Positions 1 to 8,733 of a DNA stretch of 64,000 bases are shown in pieces. The first letter of the stretch is position 1. Every line of letters starts with the position of its first letter. The notes beneath the pieces are model-generated. The model had not been told where the DNA came from. It saw only the letters and a list, made by a program, of their open reading frames with translations, and made no database searches. Source of the stretch: Flavobacterium silvaticum (lineage in GTDB: Bacteria > Bacteroidota > Bacteroidia > Flavobacteriales > Flavobacteriaceae); the NCBI RefSeq assembly GCF_012911565.1, contig NZ_JAAMPU010000103.1, positions 124,001 to 188,000 on the forward strand, given 5' to 3'. The position numbers were made by a program, and so were the translations under genes.

Positions 1-222
1 TATCCAAAGTTCGTTTCCTTTTATAAGTGACGTGTTTGCTTTCTGACCGAAATCCAGGATAGGATTGAGCGTGTTTTTCTTTGCACCCTCAAGCAATTCG
101 TTGTCCCGCACGACATACGTCTTTTTTGAATCAAAAAGGATTGCGGTATACGGATTCTGTGCTTTTAAAACACAAAAAACAAACAAAAAAAGTGCGGTTG
201 TAATTAAGGTAGGCCTTGTCAT
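1..222 (-). CDS. Secreted protein of unknown function, N-terminal part only
   Basis: An open frame on the minus strand starts with ATG at 222-220 and runs off the left edge of the window. The visible 74 residues begin with a typical signal peptide (MTRPTL, then a hydrophobic stretch ending in LKAQ), followed by NPYTAILFDSKKTYVV. Another in-frame ATG lies 17 codons upstream at 273, but starting there would bury the signal peptide, so the start at 222 is preferred. The gene is divergent from the alkaline phosphatase gene. The visible part is too short to name a family, and the function is unknown. Confidence 0.6.
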   Translation of the reverse strand, partial: MTRPTLITTALFLFVFCVLKAQNPYTAILFDSKKTYVVRDNELLEGAKKNTLNPILDFGQKANTSLIKGNELWI

Positions 223-404
223 GATTCTAAGTTTTGAGCAAAAGAAATCATTCCTGTTTCGGCTTGCAACCATGTTAAGCAGAGTTAACCTAAAGAAAAG
301 ACTGAGGTAAAATGAGGTGGTTTTTATTGACCGAACCTTAACCGGGAGTTTTCAGCCAGGATACATTAATCGGCCAATTTTGCCTCAAACAACCAATTAG
401 TATC

Positions 405-2474
405 ATGATAAAAAAATTATTTTCAGTAGCGGCATTGCTGGTCATGGGATCAGTATTTGCGCAGGAAACAGGTCAGCCTAAACAGATGATCATGTTTATC
501 GGCGACGGTTTCGGAACCTCGGCCAAAGTAGCGGCGCGAATGGCATTGGGCCAGGGAACTGATGGCAAACGTTTTACGGACGATGCCGGTTTCCACATCC
601 TGTCTCTTGACAAGCTGGATTACCAAGGGTCTTTGACGACACACAGCCGCAATTCCTGGATTACGGATTCAGGACCGGGTGCATCTGCTTACGCTGCCGG
701 TGTAAACGGTAAACTGGATAACGAAGCCATTTCGTTCAATGTAGGCGCAGGCGAATCTGTGGAAACCATCCTTGAAAAAGCCAAGAAGGCAGGTTATGCC
801 GTCGGATTGATCACGACAACCCGTATCACTCACGCGACGCCAGCGACTTTCGGGTCACACATCTGGTTCCGCGACCTTGAAGATTATATCGCTTCACAAT
901 ATATTTCGTCTACCGAAGCTCAGTACGAGGAAATCTACAACAACGCTTCATCTACGATCGCTCCTTATGATGCAGCCCGCGACTGGGAACTTCCTGCACC
1001 GAAAATAGGCGTTGAGATCGATGTGTTGATGGGCGGTGGCGCACGTCATTTCCTTCCGAACGCTTATGTGCAGAACGTAGTTGATGCGGCCGGAAACCAA
1101 ATCCTCAACGGAAGCGGAAACCCGGTAACCATCACCGGAAAACGTACCGATATGGTCAACCTGATCGATATCGCCGCCACAAGAGGTTATGTGAACGTAA
1201 ACAGCCGCGATGCCTTGTTGAACCTTGACCTGTCTCAGTTTACACCGGACAACGATGCGAAACTGATCGGTTTGTTCAATGCTTCACACGTGAATTACGA
1301 ACAGGATCGCCAGATGAACGCTTCATGGGAACCATCGTTGCCGGAAATGACACAAATGGCAATCGAGGTTTTGAAAGCCAAAGGCGGCGCCAAAGGTTTC
1401 TTCCTTTTGGTAGAAGGCGGACGTATCGACCACCTGGAGCATGCCAACAGCGGTGGTATTACTGTAGTTACAGGTGATACCGGAAATATCTATACAGTCG
1501 ATTCAGATAAACCTTCTTATGTCGGAGGCGGGGAAGCCATTTACGCTGTAACGCCAACGACTCCGCGTCATACAGATGTTTTCGGGTCTGATTACCTGAT
1601 CAAAGAAGTATTGGCTTTCGATTATTCTATTGCACAAGCGCGCAAATTACTCAATGAGACAGATTCGGAGACATTGATCTTCAGTAGCTCTGACCACGAA
1701 TGCGGTGGAACGGCCATCGTCGGTCTTCACGATTCTGCCAATGCACAGAACAACGGAACTTATGTAAGAACCTATGCCCTTGGGCCAAAACAGAACGGTA
1801 ACAATGCGGCTTCAAGTGGTCCTGCTACAGCAACAACCAATGCAAACCCTGCAGGTGTGCAACGCGGTGATATCGATTTTGGGACGACTAGCCCTAACGG
1901 TTGGTATCCGAACTACACGACTTCTGTGTTCCAGGGAAGATCAGAAGAACCTTGGCCTTCTGTTTCAGTCGACGGACGCCGCATCGTAGTCGCATACGCC
2001 TCAAATCCATTGACGAACGGTAACGGGCAAAATGCAGGCGGAACGCCAGGAAACCATACACCTATGGACGTTTTTGTAGGTGCTGCGGATAACGTCGGCG
2101 GTACGTTCTCAAGCCAGATTTCAGGTCACGGACAGTTGGATAATACCTACCTGAACCATATCATGGAAGAATTCCTCATGGTAGACGACCTTGGCGTTGT
2201 AGATGGTACGGACAGACCGGCTCCAGGTTCCATGCAATTGTTCCCGAACCCGGCGTCCGGCTATGTGACGTTGGCTTTGGAACTCAACAATCCTAGTGCA
2301 ATTTCTGTCGGGATCTATGATATGGCAGGCAGGAGAGTGAACCAGTTCAACCGTTCTGAATTTGCAAAAAGCTTCAACCTCGACATCAATACTTCAGGGT
2401 ATACACGTGGGGTTTACGTAATCAACGTACAGACAGAAGAAGGCCAGTTTTCCAAAAAGCTGATCAAGAGATAA
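405..2474 (+). CDS. Secreted alkaline phosphatase with type IX secretion sorting domain
   Basis: Alkaline phosphatase of the PhoA superfamily, which removes phosphate from monoesters using bound zinc and magnesium. Residues 1-20 are a signal peptide ending VFAQ. Metal and catalytic motifs are visible: IGDGFG (metal Asp34), TDSGPGAS with the probable phosphorylated Ser89, THATPA, EGGRIDHLEHA and SSDHECGG. From about residue 607 the sequence LFPNPASGYVTL, then YDMAGR and GVYVINV, and the basic end KKLIKR form a Por-type (T9SS type A) C-terminal sorting domain. The product should be exported and then anchored or released at the cell surface. At 689 residues it is longer than E. coli PhoA because of inserts around 460-560 and the sorting tail. 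It probably scavenges phosphate; no Pho-box was identified. Family assignment is firm, substrate range is inferred. Confidence 0.95.
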   Translation: MIKKLFSVAALLVMGSVFAQETGQPKQMIMFIGDGFGTSAKVAARMALGQGTDGKRFTDDAGFHILSLDKLDYQGSLTTHSRNSWITDSGPGASAYAAGVNGKLDNEAISFNVGAGESVETILEKAKKAGYAVGLITTTRITHATPATFGSHIWFRDLEDYIASQYISSTEAQYEEIYNNASSTIAPYDAARDWELPAPKIGVEIDVLMGGGARHFLPNAYVQNVVDAAGNQILNGSGNPVTITGKRTDMVNLIDIAATRGYVNVNSRDALLNLDLSQFTPDNDAKLIGLFNASHVNYEQDRQMNASWEPSLPEMTQMAIEVLKAKGGAKGFFLLVEGGRIDHLEHANSGGITVVTGDTGNIYTVDSDKPSYVGGGEAIYAVTPTTPRHTDVFGSDYLIKEVLAFDYSIAQARKLLNETDSETLIFSSSDHECGGTAIVGLHDSANAQNNGTYVRTYALGPKQNGNNAASSGPATATTNANPAGVQRGDIDFGTTSPNGWYPNYTTSVFQGRSEEPWPSVSVDGRRIVVAYASNPLTNGNGQNAGGTPGNHTPMDVFVGAADNVGGTFSSQISGHGQLDNTYLNHIMEEFLMVDDLGVVDGTDRPAPGSMQLFPNPASGYVTLALELNNPSAISVGIYDMAGRRVNQFNRSEFAKSFNLDINTSGYTRGVYVINVQTEEGQFSKKLIKR

Positions 2475-2493
2475 GCAACTTATTGCTAAAAAG

Positions 2494-2524
2494 AAAGGCC
2501 ATCGTAACTGATGGCCTTTTTGTT
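2494..2524. terminator. Bidirectional hairpin terminator between convergent genes
   Basis: AAAGGCCATC and GATGGCCTTT form a 10-base perfect stem around a GTAACT loop. The hairpin is followed by a T-rich tail on both strands, so it can serve the alkaline phosphatase gene and the convergent lysA. Confidence 0.9.
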
Positions 2525-2560
2525 TTATCAATAAACAATAAAAAATAATAATAACCAATA

Positions 2561-3766
2561 TTACATTTCCACTTCAACCTGGTTGCGCAACAAATCCTCA
2601 AAAGTCTCGCGTTCACGTATCAGAATACCTTTTCCGTCTTTCCAAAGTACTTCGGCAGGTTTGAAACGAGAATTGTAATTGGACGACATCGAGAAGCAAT
2701 AGGCTCCGGCGTTGCGGAATGCCAAAACATCACCTTCATGTATCTCGGCGATGCGGCGGTTGTTGGCGAACGTATCGGTTTCACAAATGTACCCGACGAC
2801 GGTATAAAAGCGTTCTTTCCCTTTTGGGTTTGAAATGTTTTCGATGGAATGCTGAGATCCGTACAACATCGGGCGGATGAGGTGGTTGAATCCGCTGTCT
2901 ACGCCGGCAAAAACAGTAGAAGTCGTTTGCTTTACTACGTTGACTTTGGTCAGGAAATATCCGGCTTCCGAAACCAGGAATTTTCCGGGCTCAAACGCCA
3001 ATGCCAACGGGCGACCGTATTCTTTACAGAACTCATTGAAACGCTTTGATAATTTTTTGCCGAATTCTTCCACATTTGTTTCGATATCATCCTTTTTGTA
3101 CGGCACTTTGAATCCGGAACCGAAATCAAGGAAATCGAGTTCTTTGAAATGGATTGCCGCTTCAAATAAGATCTCGGCAGCATAAAGGAAAACTTCCACA
3201 TCGAGAATATCGGAACCCGTGTGCATATGGATGCCGTTGATGTGCATGCCGGTATTTTCGACGATGCGAAGGATGTGCGGCATCTGGTGTATCGAAATCC
3301 CGAATTTGGAATCGATGTGACCGACAGAAATATTCGAATTTCCGCCAGCCATAACGTGTGGATTGATTCGGATGCAGACTGGAACTTTCGGATGTTTTGC
3401 CCCGAAATGCTCAAGGACAGATAAATTATCTATATTGATTTGAACGCCCAATTTCGCCGCCATTTCAATCTCCTCGAACGAAACACCGTTTGGCGTGTAG
3501 ATTATTTTATCTGCCGGAAAACCCGCGTAAAGGCCCAATTGGACTTCCTGTATAGAAACCGTGTCGAGACGCGATCCGAGGTTTTTGAGCAATTTAAGGA
3601 TCGAGACATTCGACAACGCCTTTACGGCATAATGGATGCGCAGTTCGCCAACCTTGGAAAAAGCCTCCGTCAAGCGTTTATACTGGGCTTCGATCTTTGA
3701 GGCGTCGTACACATAGAGCGGGCAGCCGAACTCGTCGGCGAGCTGAAGAAGGTCTTTAGGTTGCAT
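2561..3766 (-). CDS. lysA: Diaminopimelate decarboxylase
   Basis: PLP-dependent decarboxylase converting meso-diaminopimelate to L-lysine, the last step of lysine synthesis, in the cytoplasm. This is a fold-type III (alanine-racemase-like) barrel. HYAVKA carries the PLP lysine at about residue 49, GSGFKVPY is the glycine-rich phosphate-binding loop, EPGKFLVSEAG lies in the barrel/sheet junction, and CETDTFA holds the active-site Cys supplied across the dimer. At 401 residues the length is normal. The ATG at 3766 gives the usual N-terminus (LYVYDASKIEAQY). It is a single gene with no other lysine gene nearby. Arginine or ornithine decarboxylases share the fold, but the CETDTFA motif favours LysA. 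Confidence 0.93.
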   Translation of the reverse strand: MQPKDLLQLADEFGCPLYVYDASKIEAQYKRLTEAFSKVGELRIHYAVKALSNVSILKLLKNLGSRLDTVSIQEVQLGLYAGFPADKIIYTPNGVSFEEIEMAAKLGVQINIDNLSVLEHFGAKHPKVPVCIRINPHVMAGGNSNISVGHIDSKFGISIHQMPHILRIVENTGMHINGIHMHTGSDILDVEVFLYAAEILFEAAIHFKELDFLDFGSGFKVPYKKDDIETNVEEFGKKLSKRFNEFCKEYGRPLALAFEPGKFLVSEAGYFLTKVNVVKQTTSTVFAGVDSGFNHLIRPMLYGSQHSIENISNPKGKERFYTVVGYICETDTFANNRRIAEIHEGDVLAFRNAGAYCFSMSSNYNSRFKPAEVLWKDGKGILIRERETFEDLLRNQVEVEM

Positions 3767-3813
3767 GTTCTTAATTTTTGCGCGAATTTAGGGATAATTA
3801 ATAAGTAACGATT

Positions 3814-3848
3814 AACACCCGAGGGTTTTTAGCCGAACTGAGCGGAGC
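3814..3848 (+). repeat. Short dispersed repeat, copy 1 of 7
   Basis: AACACCCGAGG followed by AGCCGAACTGAGCGGAGC. It lies between lysA and the glycosyltransferase gene and shares the core CCCGAGG..AGCCGAACTG..CGGAGC with copies at 8374, 8570, 41939, 44691, 45630 and 45904. Confidence 0.8.
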
Positions 3849-3898
3849 TAATTAATAATGAAGTCAGGTGGAATGGATTCAGAAGCAAAATGCTCGAT

Positions 3899-5467
3899 TC
3901 ATTGAAGTGCCTTTTTGGAAAGATCAATTTCGTCTTTAATCCGTTTTCGTATGTCTACTTTGGCTTCTGAAAACTCAAATATTGTAGTTCCGTATTCACG
4001 CGCGTTCTGATTCTCTATCTTCCCGTCGATTTTTGAGAACCTGAAATACGGAGCCGTCTGTTTTAATTCTGTATCTGAGGATTCGGCTTCCTTGACCCGG
4101 ATGAGGTTCACATAAGGTTTGCCGAGTTCAAACCAGTTGATGTAATCGGCATTGAACGTAACGGCTTTAAGACCGGATTTTCCGTAGTGGTTTATGGCAC
4201 CGGCCTGTCCGTAATTGTCGCAAAGTACAAGTGTATTGCCAGGTTCGGGCATATGTTGATACGTGCTGTCAACCTTGGCTGCGAGTTCCTTCCATCCGAG
4301 CATATCGGCGAAATCCTGAGGAAGGGCATGGTCTTTACCATCTTCCCATTTGAGCAGGCCGAGTTTTTTATATGTTTCGGGATTTGCCTTGATGTATTCC
4401 GGATTGCGGTTTGGAAAAGCGACGTTGTACAGCGGGATAAAAAGGAATAAGGGTAATGACATAAGGCCAAAGCGTACAACATTCACGGTTGTCGATTTCT
4501 TCCAACCTGAAATATAGACCGATCCGAAAGCAAGCAATATCGGATACAGGCCAATGGCGTAATATCCTTTAGCCTTCATCAGTACGAACAATCCGATACA
4601 AATGACAAATGCCCAGAACAGGAAACGATAGAGGCGGAATGGCCTGAATTTCCAAAATGAAACCAAAGCGCAAATCAATACGATTATACCGCCAGGGAAA
4701 AACAAAGGCTGGGCTTTAAGAAACCCGAGTCGACTGACGTTTTCCAGTTGCGTCCGCGACAATTCCTTCATGTGCCAGATTACGGGGAAATTGTTTTGGT
4801 ATTGCCAGAATAGATTCGGGAGTATCAGCACGAATGCGAGTAATGCGGTAAGCCAGATTTCCTTTTGCAGAAAAATCTTTCTTTGGGAAGTCAGCAACAT
4901 TCCGATGCCTAAACCTGCAGCCGGAAGCAGTATCGTGTATTTATTCAGAAACCCAATCGCAAAAACGACGGCACAAAAGAACAGCCACTTCTGCCTCTCA
5001 GATTTCACATAAGCAATCAGCCCAAAATACAGCGTCGTCCAACACAAAATTTCAAGCGAATTGGGTTGGAACAATCCGTTTACACGCAATAATACCGAAA
5101 GGGTCACGCAAGTGGAGGCGAGTAGCATCGCATACAGATTGCCTCCCAATATCTTTACCGTTTTCCAGACAATTACAACGGTCAAAGCACCCCAAAGCGC
5201 CGGAAAGAACCGCACCCAGAATTCCGAATTTCCCAGCAGATATATAATCCGCGACTGGAATGCCGTAGCCGGAGGAATCGAAATATAGCCCCACGTCAGG
5301 TGATTTCCCTGATCGAGGTGCAAAAATTCATCCCGGTGCAATTCATAAACCGGATTGGAAAGCCTGTACTGGAAAAGGAACTTGAAGACTACGAAGCCAA
5401 AAAGGATCGTGTTTTCAGACAGGCGTGAAACGGCCTTATTCAACAGAGATGGGCCTGATAAGATCAT
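3899..5467 (-). CDS. GT39/ArnT-like membrane glycosyltransferase
   Basis: Integral membrane glycosyltransferase of the PMT/ArnT (GT-C) superfamily. These enzymes transfer a sugar from a polyprenyl-phosphate donor to an acceptor on the periplasmic side. The first periplasmic loop has YELHRDEFLHL with the diagnostic acidic pair Asp46-Glu47, followed by WGYISIPP. About ten hydrophobic helices fill residues 18-350, and the last 170 residues form a soluble periplasmic domain. Acceptor and donor sugars cannot be told from sequence. The start at 5467 overlaps the end of the upstream lipoprotein gene by 32 bases, and no later Met keeps the first helix, so the overlap is probably real and the two genes may be co-transcribed. 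Confidence 0.85.
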   Translation of the reverse strand: MILSGPSLLNKAVSRLSENTILFGFVVFKFLFQYRLSNPVYELHRDEFLHLDQGNHLTWGYISIPPATAFQSRIIYLLGNSEFWVRFFPALWGALTVVIVWKTVKILGGNLYAMLLASTCVTLSVLLRVNGLFQPNSLEILCWTTLYFGLIAYVKSERQKWLFFCAVVFAIGFLNKYTILLPAAGLGIGMLLTSQRKIFLQKEIWLTALLAFVLILPNLFWQYQNNFPVIWHMKELSRTQLENVSRLGFLKAQPLFFPGGIIVLICALVSFWKFRPFRLYRFLFWAFVICIGLFVLMKAKGYYAIGLYPILLAFGSVYISGWKKSTTVNVVRFGLMSLPLFLFIPLYNVAFPNRNPEYIKANPETYKKLGLLKWEDGKDHALPQDFADMLGWKELAAKVDSTYQHMPEPGNTLVLCDNYGQAGAINHYGKSGLKAVTFNADYINWFELGKPYVNLIRVKEAESSDTELKQTAPYFRFSKIDGKIENQNAREYGTTIFEFSEAKVDIRKRIKDEIDLSKKALQ

Positions 5468-5861
5468 AGTGGTATCCGTTTGCCTGTCCGTCGGAAAGTT
5501 GCAGGTGTATTCCGGAAAGATCGTAGAAGAAACCGGTTACGCCATCGATGTCTATTTTATAGTTCCAGCCAGTTTCCGTCTGTACCGGATTGTCGTAAAG
5601 CGTATAGGTATAGGAACCTTCAGCTACAGGTAATCCGGGATATTCGACAGATGTATTGACAATCGTCAGCTGATTGGTTTGTGTATCGAAGGTCCAGAGA
5701 ATGTCGTCTTCGGGGATTTCTATAATTTCACCTGCATCTGTATTTTCCATGACTTTTACCAGGCTCCACTCACCTGTAAGAGTGTCTGGATACGCTTTTC
5801 CATCGTCACTACAGCCTGAAATTAGGAATACTATTGTAAGAAGTGCAAGAAGTTTTTTCAT
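5436..5861 (-). CDS. Lipocalin-like lipoprotein
   Basis: A 141-residue lipoprotein. The N-terminus MKKLLALLTIVFLISGC ends in a lipobox with Cys17, predicting a lipid-anchored periplasmic or outer-membrane protein. The body starts LTGEWSLVKVME and has repeated short strands (TYTLYD, YKIDIDG), as in lipocalin-like/DUF-type small beta-barrels common in Flavobacterium. Similar folds occur in the products at 8734-9102 and 9639-10074. It lies just upstream of, and overlapping, the GT39 gene. No ligand can be proposed. Confidence 0.75.
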   Translation of the reverse strand: MKKLLALLTIVFLISGCSDDGKAYPDTLTGEWSLVKVMENTDAGEIIEIPEDDILWTFDTQTNQLTIVNTSVEYPGLPVAEGSYTYTLYDNPVQTETGWNYKIDIDGVTGFFYDLSGIHLQLSDGQANGYHYDLIRPISVE

Positions 5862-6293
5862 CGGTTTGATTCTGTCTGGAGTTGCATTAGAGGTTGCAAT
5901 ATCGGTAAATTTCGCGTACTAAAAATCAGATTGGATTGCGATACATTTTAAGATTTTTACAGATTTCATGTAATTGAATATTGTCGGACTTGCTTATTTT
6001 AGACCTTCCAGGTTTAATAAACCTTGCGGATTTTTAAATTCTGGAAGATCTGAAAGACCCCGAAGGTTTGTTTTTATTTCAAAACATGATTTCCACCTCG
6101 TCGCCTCCAGATCAGATTTCCCTCAGCTTGCCCGAAGCCAAAACAAGTATCCATAATTAAAATCTTCCTGAAACGCTTATCCTAATTTGCCAAGTATTCC
6201 ATCAAAACAATCCTGAAAAAAGCAGCATACGCTTGCCTGATATTGCATGTGAAGAATTGTTGTATTATTGGCCCCGGATCAAAATATTCAAAA
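5862..6293. other. 432-base intergenic region with a weak inverted repeat, no convincing gene
   Basis: This gap separates divergent genes. It contains the inverted repeat at 6001-6051 and otherwise AT-rich sequence. A 60-codon open frame at 5974-6156 has protein-unlike composition and overlaps the repeat, so it is not called. Confidence 0.5.
6001..6051. repeat. Inverted repeat AGACCTTCCAG...CTGGAAGATCT
   Basis: Two 11-base arms with one mismatch enclose about 29 bases. Inside the left end, GGTTTAATAAACC is a further perfect palindrome. The arrangement can form a hairpin, but it has no clear T-tail for termination. Confidence 0.6.
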
Positions 6294-6839
6294 ATGACCC
6301 TTAGATATAGTTTAGAAATCGACGACTTTATTCAGTATCAATTATATACCGGATCGAAAAGTAGACGCGTAATAAATCAGAGACGAAAGAACTGGGTTGT
6401 TTTTGCCTTTTCGGTAGTGATCCTCAATTTGCTGATCAATTGGAACAAAGAAACCGGATACCTAGTGTTTTCACTTGGATTTGGTTTTCTGCTGATTGCG
6501 CTTTATCCTTTTTACCTGGGCTATTATTATAAAAGGCACTACGAAAAGTTTGTCCGCGATACCCATATGAATAAAGTTGGGATACTTACCAGGCTGGATT
6601 TTGATGAAGATTTTATTTATTCCACAGATGAAACAGGAGATTCTAAAATCTATTACACCAATCTGGAGACGATCAATGAAACCGCAGCTCATTTTTTTCT
6701 TAAACTGAAAACCGGCGAAAGTCTGGTGGTACCAAAACGGAAATTAGCTAATCCGGAAACTTTCGAGGTGGAATTACGGACCATTGAAAAGCGGTTCAAT
6801 GTAACGCGCAATTCAGATTTGGAGTGGAAATGGAGTTAG
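6294..6839 (+). CDS. YcxB-like membrane protein
   Basis: A 181-residue protein with two membrane segments near residues 33-50 and 55-76, followed by a cytoplasmic domain containing LTRLDFDEDFIYSTDETGDS, YYTNLETINE and LVVPKRKL. This layout is that of the YcxB-like family (PF14317 type), whose function is unknown. The ATG at 6294 is preferred over the one at 6243, because the extra 17 residues are unlike the family and MTLRYSLEIDDF is the usual sort of beginning. It is a single gene between two long intergenic regions. Confidence 0.7.
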   Translation: MTLRYSLEIDDFIQYQLYTGSKSRRVINQRRKNWVVFAFSVVILNLLINWNKETGYLVFSLGFGFLLIALYPFYLGYYYKRHYEKFVRDTHMNKVGILTRLDFDEDFIYSTDETGDSKIYYTNLETINETAAHFFLKLKTGESLVVPKRKLANPETFEVELRTIEKRFNVTRNSDLEWKWS

Positions 6840-6937
6840 CCATCAGAGATTAATGATAAAAGATTAATGATTACCGATTGACTGTTAAAAGTAACTGATT
6901 TACATGTGATATGACCATTGTTTCAGCTTTTACCAAA

Positions 6938-7080
6938 CCCTAGCCCCGATGTAGTGAAAGCCTGTTGCGGCTGTGGCTCAATTTTTCCCGACAAAAAGAG
7001 GGACTAACAGAAGCTCCTTTTTGGCGTCGGAAAAACGTGGCACAGCAAGGCAGCTTGCAACGGGCAACGGGAACATGCTT
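6938..7080 (+). repeat. Structured intergenic element, TAGCCCCGAT family, copy 1
   Basis: It begins CCCTAGCCCCGATG and ends near GGCAACGGGAACATGCTT. Internal complementary parts include TTTTTCCCGAC with GTCGGAAAAA, and AAAAAGAGGGA with CTCCTTTTT, so it can fold into a long stem. Related elements in the opposite orientation are at 34123-34267 and 45830-46013, with a more distant one at 44776-44983. Confidence 0.65.
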
Positions 7081-7128
7081 CTTAATTAATAATTAATAAG
7101 TAATAATTAATAATTGGGGTGAAACCCT

Positions 7129-7136
7129 TATTTTTG
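7129..7136 (+). promoter_or_regulatory. Candidate -7 box of sucC
   Basis: TATTTTTG fits the flavobacterial -7 consensus TAnnTTTG exactly and lies 30 bases before the sucC start. No TTG at the expected spacing was found, so only the -7 element is claimed. Confidence 0.5.
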
Positions 7137-7166
7137 CACTACTTTTTACAATAAAAACCACATCGA

Positions 7167-8360
7167 ATGGACATACACGAATATCAGGGCAAAGAAATCC
7201 TGGCGAGTTACGGAGTAAAAGTACAACGCGGCCACGTGGCCAACAACGCTCAGGAAGCTGTGGCCATGGCCAAGCAACTGACTGCTGAGACCGGAACCGG
7301 ATGGCATGTGATCAAAGCACAGGTCCACGCCGGCGGACGCGGAAAAGGCGGAGGCGTTAAGCTTGCCAAGAATTTACAGCAGGTTGAGGAAATCGCGGAA
7401 CAGATCATCGGGATGCAGTTGATTACGCCTCAAACGCCACCCGAAGGTAAGAAAGTGAACAAAGTGCTTATTGCCGAAGATGTGTATTATCCGGGCGAGA
7501 GCGAGACCTCTGAATTCTATATGTCCGTTTTGCTGAACCGCGGAAAAGGCCGCAACATGATCATGTATTCTACCGAAGGCGGTATGGATATCGAAGAAGT
7601 TGCCGAGCACACACCGCATTTGATTTTCACGGAAGAGGTAGATCCATCTGTAGGCCTGCAAGGTTTCCAGGCACGCCGAATCGCTTTCAACCTTGGTTTG
7701 AGCGGAAACGCGTTCAAGGAAATGGTGGCTTTTGTTACCGCTTTGTATGCCGCTTATGTAGGTTGTGATGCAACGATGTTCGAAATCAACCCGGTTCTGA
7801 AAACATCCGATAATAAAATCATCGCGGTAGATGCGAAAGTGAATCTTGACGATAACGCTTTGTACCGTCACCCGAAATACGCTGAGATGCGCGACATCCG
7901 CGAAGAAAACCCAATCGAAGTGGAAGCGAAAGCTGCCGGTTTGAATTATGTCGACCTTGACGGAACCGTAGGTTGTATGGTAAACGGAGCCGGACTTGCG
8001 ATGGCTACGATGGATTTGATCAAATATGCCGGTTACGAGCCAGCGAACTTCCTTGACGTAGGTGGAACCGCAGATGCGAAACGTGTCGAGACCGCTTTCC
8101 GTATCATTTTGAAAGACCCGAACGTAAAAGCGATCCTGATCAATATTTTCGGTGGAATCGTTCGTTGCGACCGCGTTGCCCAGGGTGTCGTGGATGCGTA
8201 CAAAAACATGGGAGACGCTATCAAAGTGCCAATCATTGTCCGTCTTCAGGGAACCAATGCGGAAATCGCCAAGGAATTGATCGATAATTCAGGAATGCCG
8301 ATCCATTCTGCTGTCCTGTTCCAGGAAGCTGCTGATCAGGTTAAGGCGGTGCTTGCTTAA
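7167..8360 (+). CDS. sucC: Succinyl-CoA synthetase (ADP-forming) subunit beta
   Basis: The ATP-grasp beta subunit of succinyl-CoA ligase, which makes ATP from succinyl-CoA in the TCA cycle. The N-terminus MDIHEYQGKEILASYGV is characteristic. QVHAGGRGKGGGVKLA is in the nucleotide-binding lid, EINPVLKT and DAKVNLDDNA give metal and nucleotide ligands, and NIFGGIVRCD near the C-terminus is the loop holding the second phosphate site. At 397 residues the length is normal. The alpha subunit gene sucD is not adjacent, which is usual in flavobacteria. Codon use is host-like, with many C/G-ending codons. It is followed by a strong terminator. Confidence 0.97.
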   Translation: MDIHEYQGKEILASYGVKVQRGHVANNAQEAVAMAKQLTAETGTGWHVIKAQVHAGGRGKGGGVKLAKNLQQVEEIAEQIIGMQLITPQTPPEGKKVNKVLIAEDVYYPGESETSEFYMSVLLNRGKGRNMIMYSTEGGMDIEEVAEHTPHLIFTEEVDPSVGLQGFQARRIAFNLGLSGNAFKEMVAFVTALYAAYVGCDATMFEINPVLKTSDNKIIAVDAKVNLDDNALYRHPKYAEMRDIREENPIEVEAKAAGLNYVDLDGTVGCMVNGAGLAMATMDLIKYAGYEPANFLDVGGTADAKRVETAFRIILKDPNVKAILINIFGGIVRCDRVAQGVVDAYKNMGDAIKVPIIVRLQGTNAEIAKELIDNSGMPIHSAVLFQEAADQVKAVLA

Positions 8361-8373
8361 GGAACGATTAACA

Positions 8374-8414
8374 CCCGAGGCGCAGCCGAACTGTACGGAG
8401 CAAAGCGCAGTAAA
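8374..8414 (+). repeat. Short dispersed repeat, copy 2: left arm of a perfect 41-base inverted pair
   Basis: Begins CCCGAGGCGCAGCCGAACTG directly after sucC. The 41 bases 8374-8414 are the exact reverse complement of 8570-8610. Confidence 0.9.
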
Positions 8415-8422
8415 TTAATAAT

Positions 8423-8457
8423 AATCCCGGTCTTGAAAAAGTCCGGGATTTTTTTTA
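8423..8457 (+). terminator. sucC terminator
   Basis: AATCCCGG and CCGGGATT form a stem around TCTTGAAAAAGT, followed by a run of T. It lies inside the inverted repeat pair 8374/8570. Confidence 0.88.
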
Positions 8458-8610
8458 ACAAGCGATACATTTTTTATGTACTGGGTGTGTGGGGTAAATC
8501 GGTAGGTTTGGACCGGGTAGGTGTCAATGGGGCTCCCTACGGATTTCCGGATTTGGCGAGGTATATTTTTTTACTGCGCTTTGCTCCGTACAGTTCGGCT
8601 GCGCCTCGGG
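8458..8610 (-). repeat. Composite repeat element, copy A, including short repeat copy 3 (8570-8610)
   Basis: Read on the minus strand it has, in order, CCCGAGGCGCAGCCGAACTG (8610 downwards), GTAGGGAGCCCCATTGACACC, CCTACCGAT, TACATAAAAAATGTATC and TTGTTAAAA. The same blocks in the same order occur at 45630-45801 on the plus strand. The 61-codon open frame spanning 8433-8618 is therefore not considered a gene. Confidence 0.75.
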
Positions 8611-8676
8611 TTCAGTAAAAGATGTTAAAAATTTCTGGTTGGCCGATATTCACTGAATTCGGTCGCTTCCGCTTTT

Positions 8677-8705
8677 TTGTCCTGCGATTTTTTTCGCTAC
8701 ATTTA
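8677..8705 (+). promoter_or_regulatory. Candidate promoter of the gene at 8734
   Basis: TTG (8677-8679), an 18-base spacer, then TACATTTA (8698-8705), which matches TAnnTTTG at seven of eight positions. The predicted start of transcription is about 20 bases before the ATG. Confidence 0.5.
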
Positions 8706-8733
8706 GGTAAACAGAATCATTAAATTCAACGGA

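Larger units (their letters stand above)
6840..7166. other. 327-base intergenic region before sucC
   Basis: It holds the structured repeat element at 6938-7080, then an AT-rich stretch made of TTAATTAATAATTAATAA-like units (7081-7116), and then the probable sucC promoter. No open frame of protein-like composition is visible. Confidence 0.6.

Noticed and set aside
5974..6156. 60-codon open frame rich in Arg, Pro and Phe
   Set aside because: It overlaps the inverted repeat at 6001-6051 and has no promoter or protein-like pattern.
8433..8618. 61-codon open frame after sucC
   Set aside because: It starts in the sucC terminator and runs through copy A of the composite repeat, including the 41-base inverted repeat.
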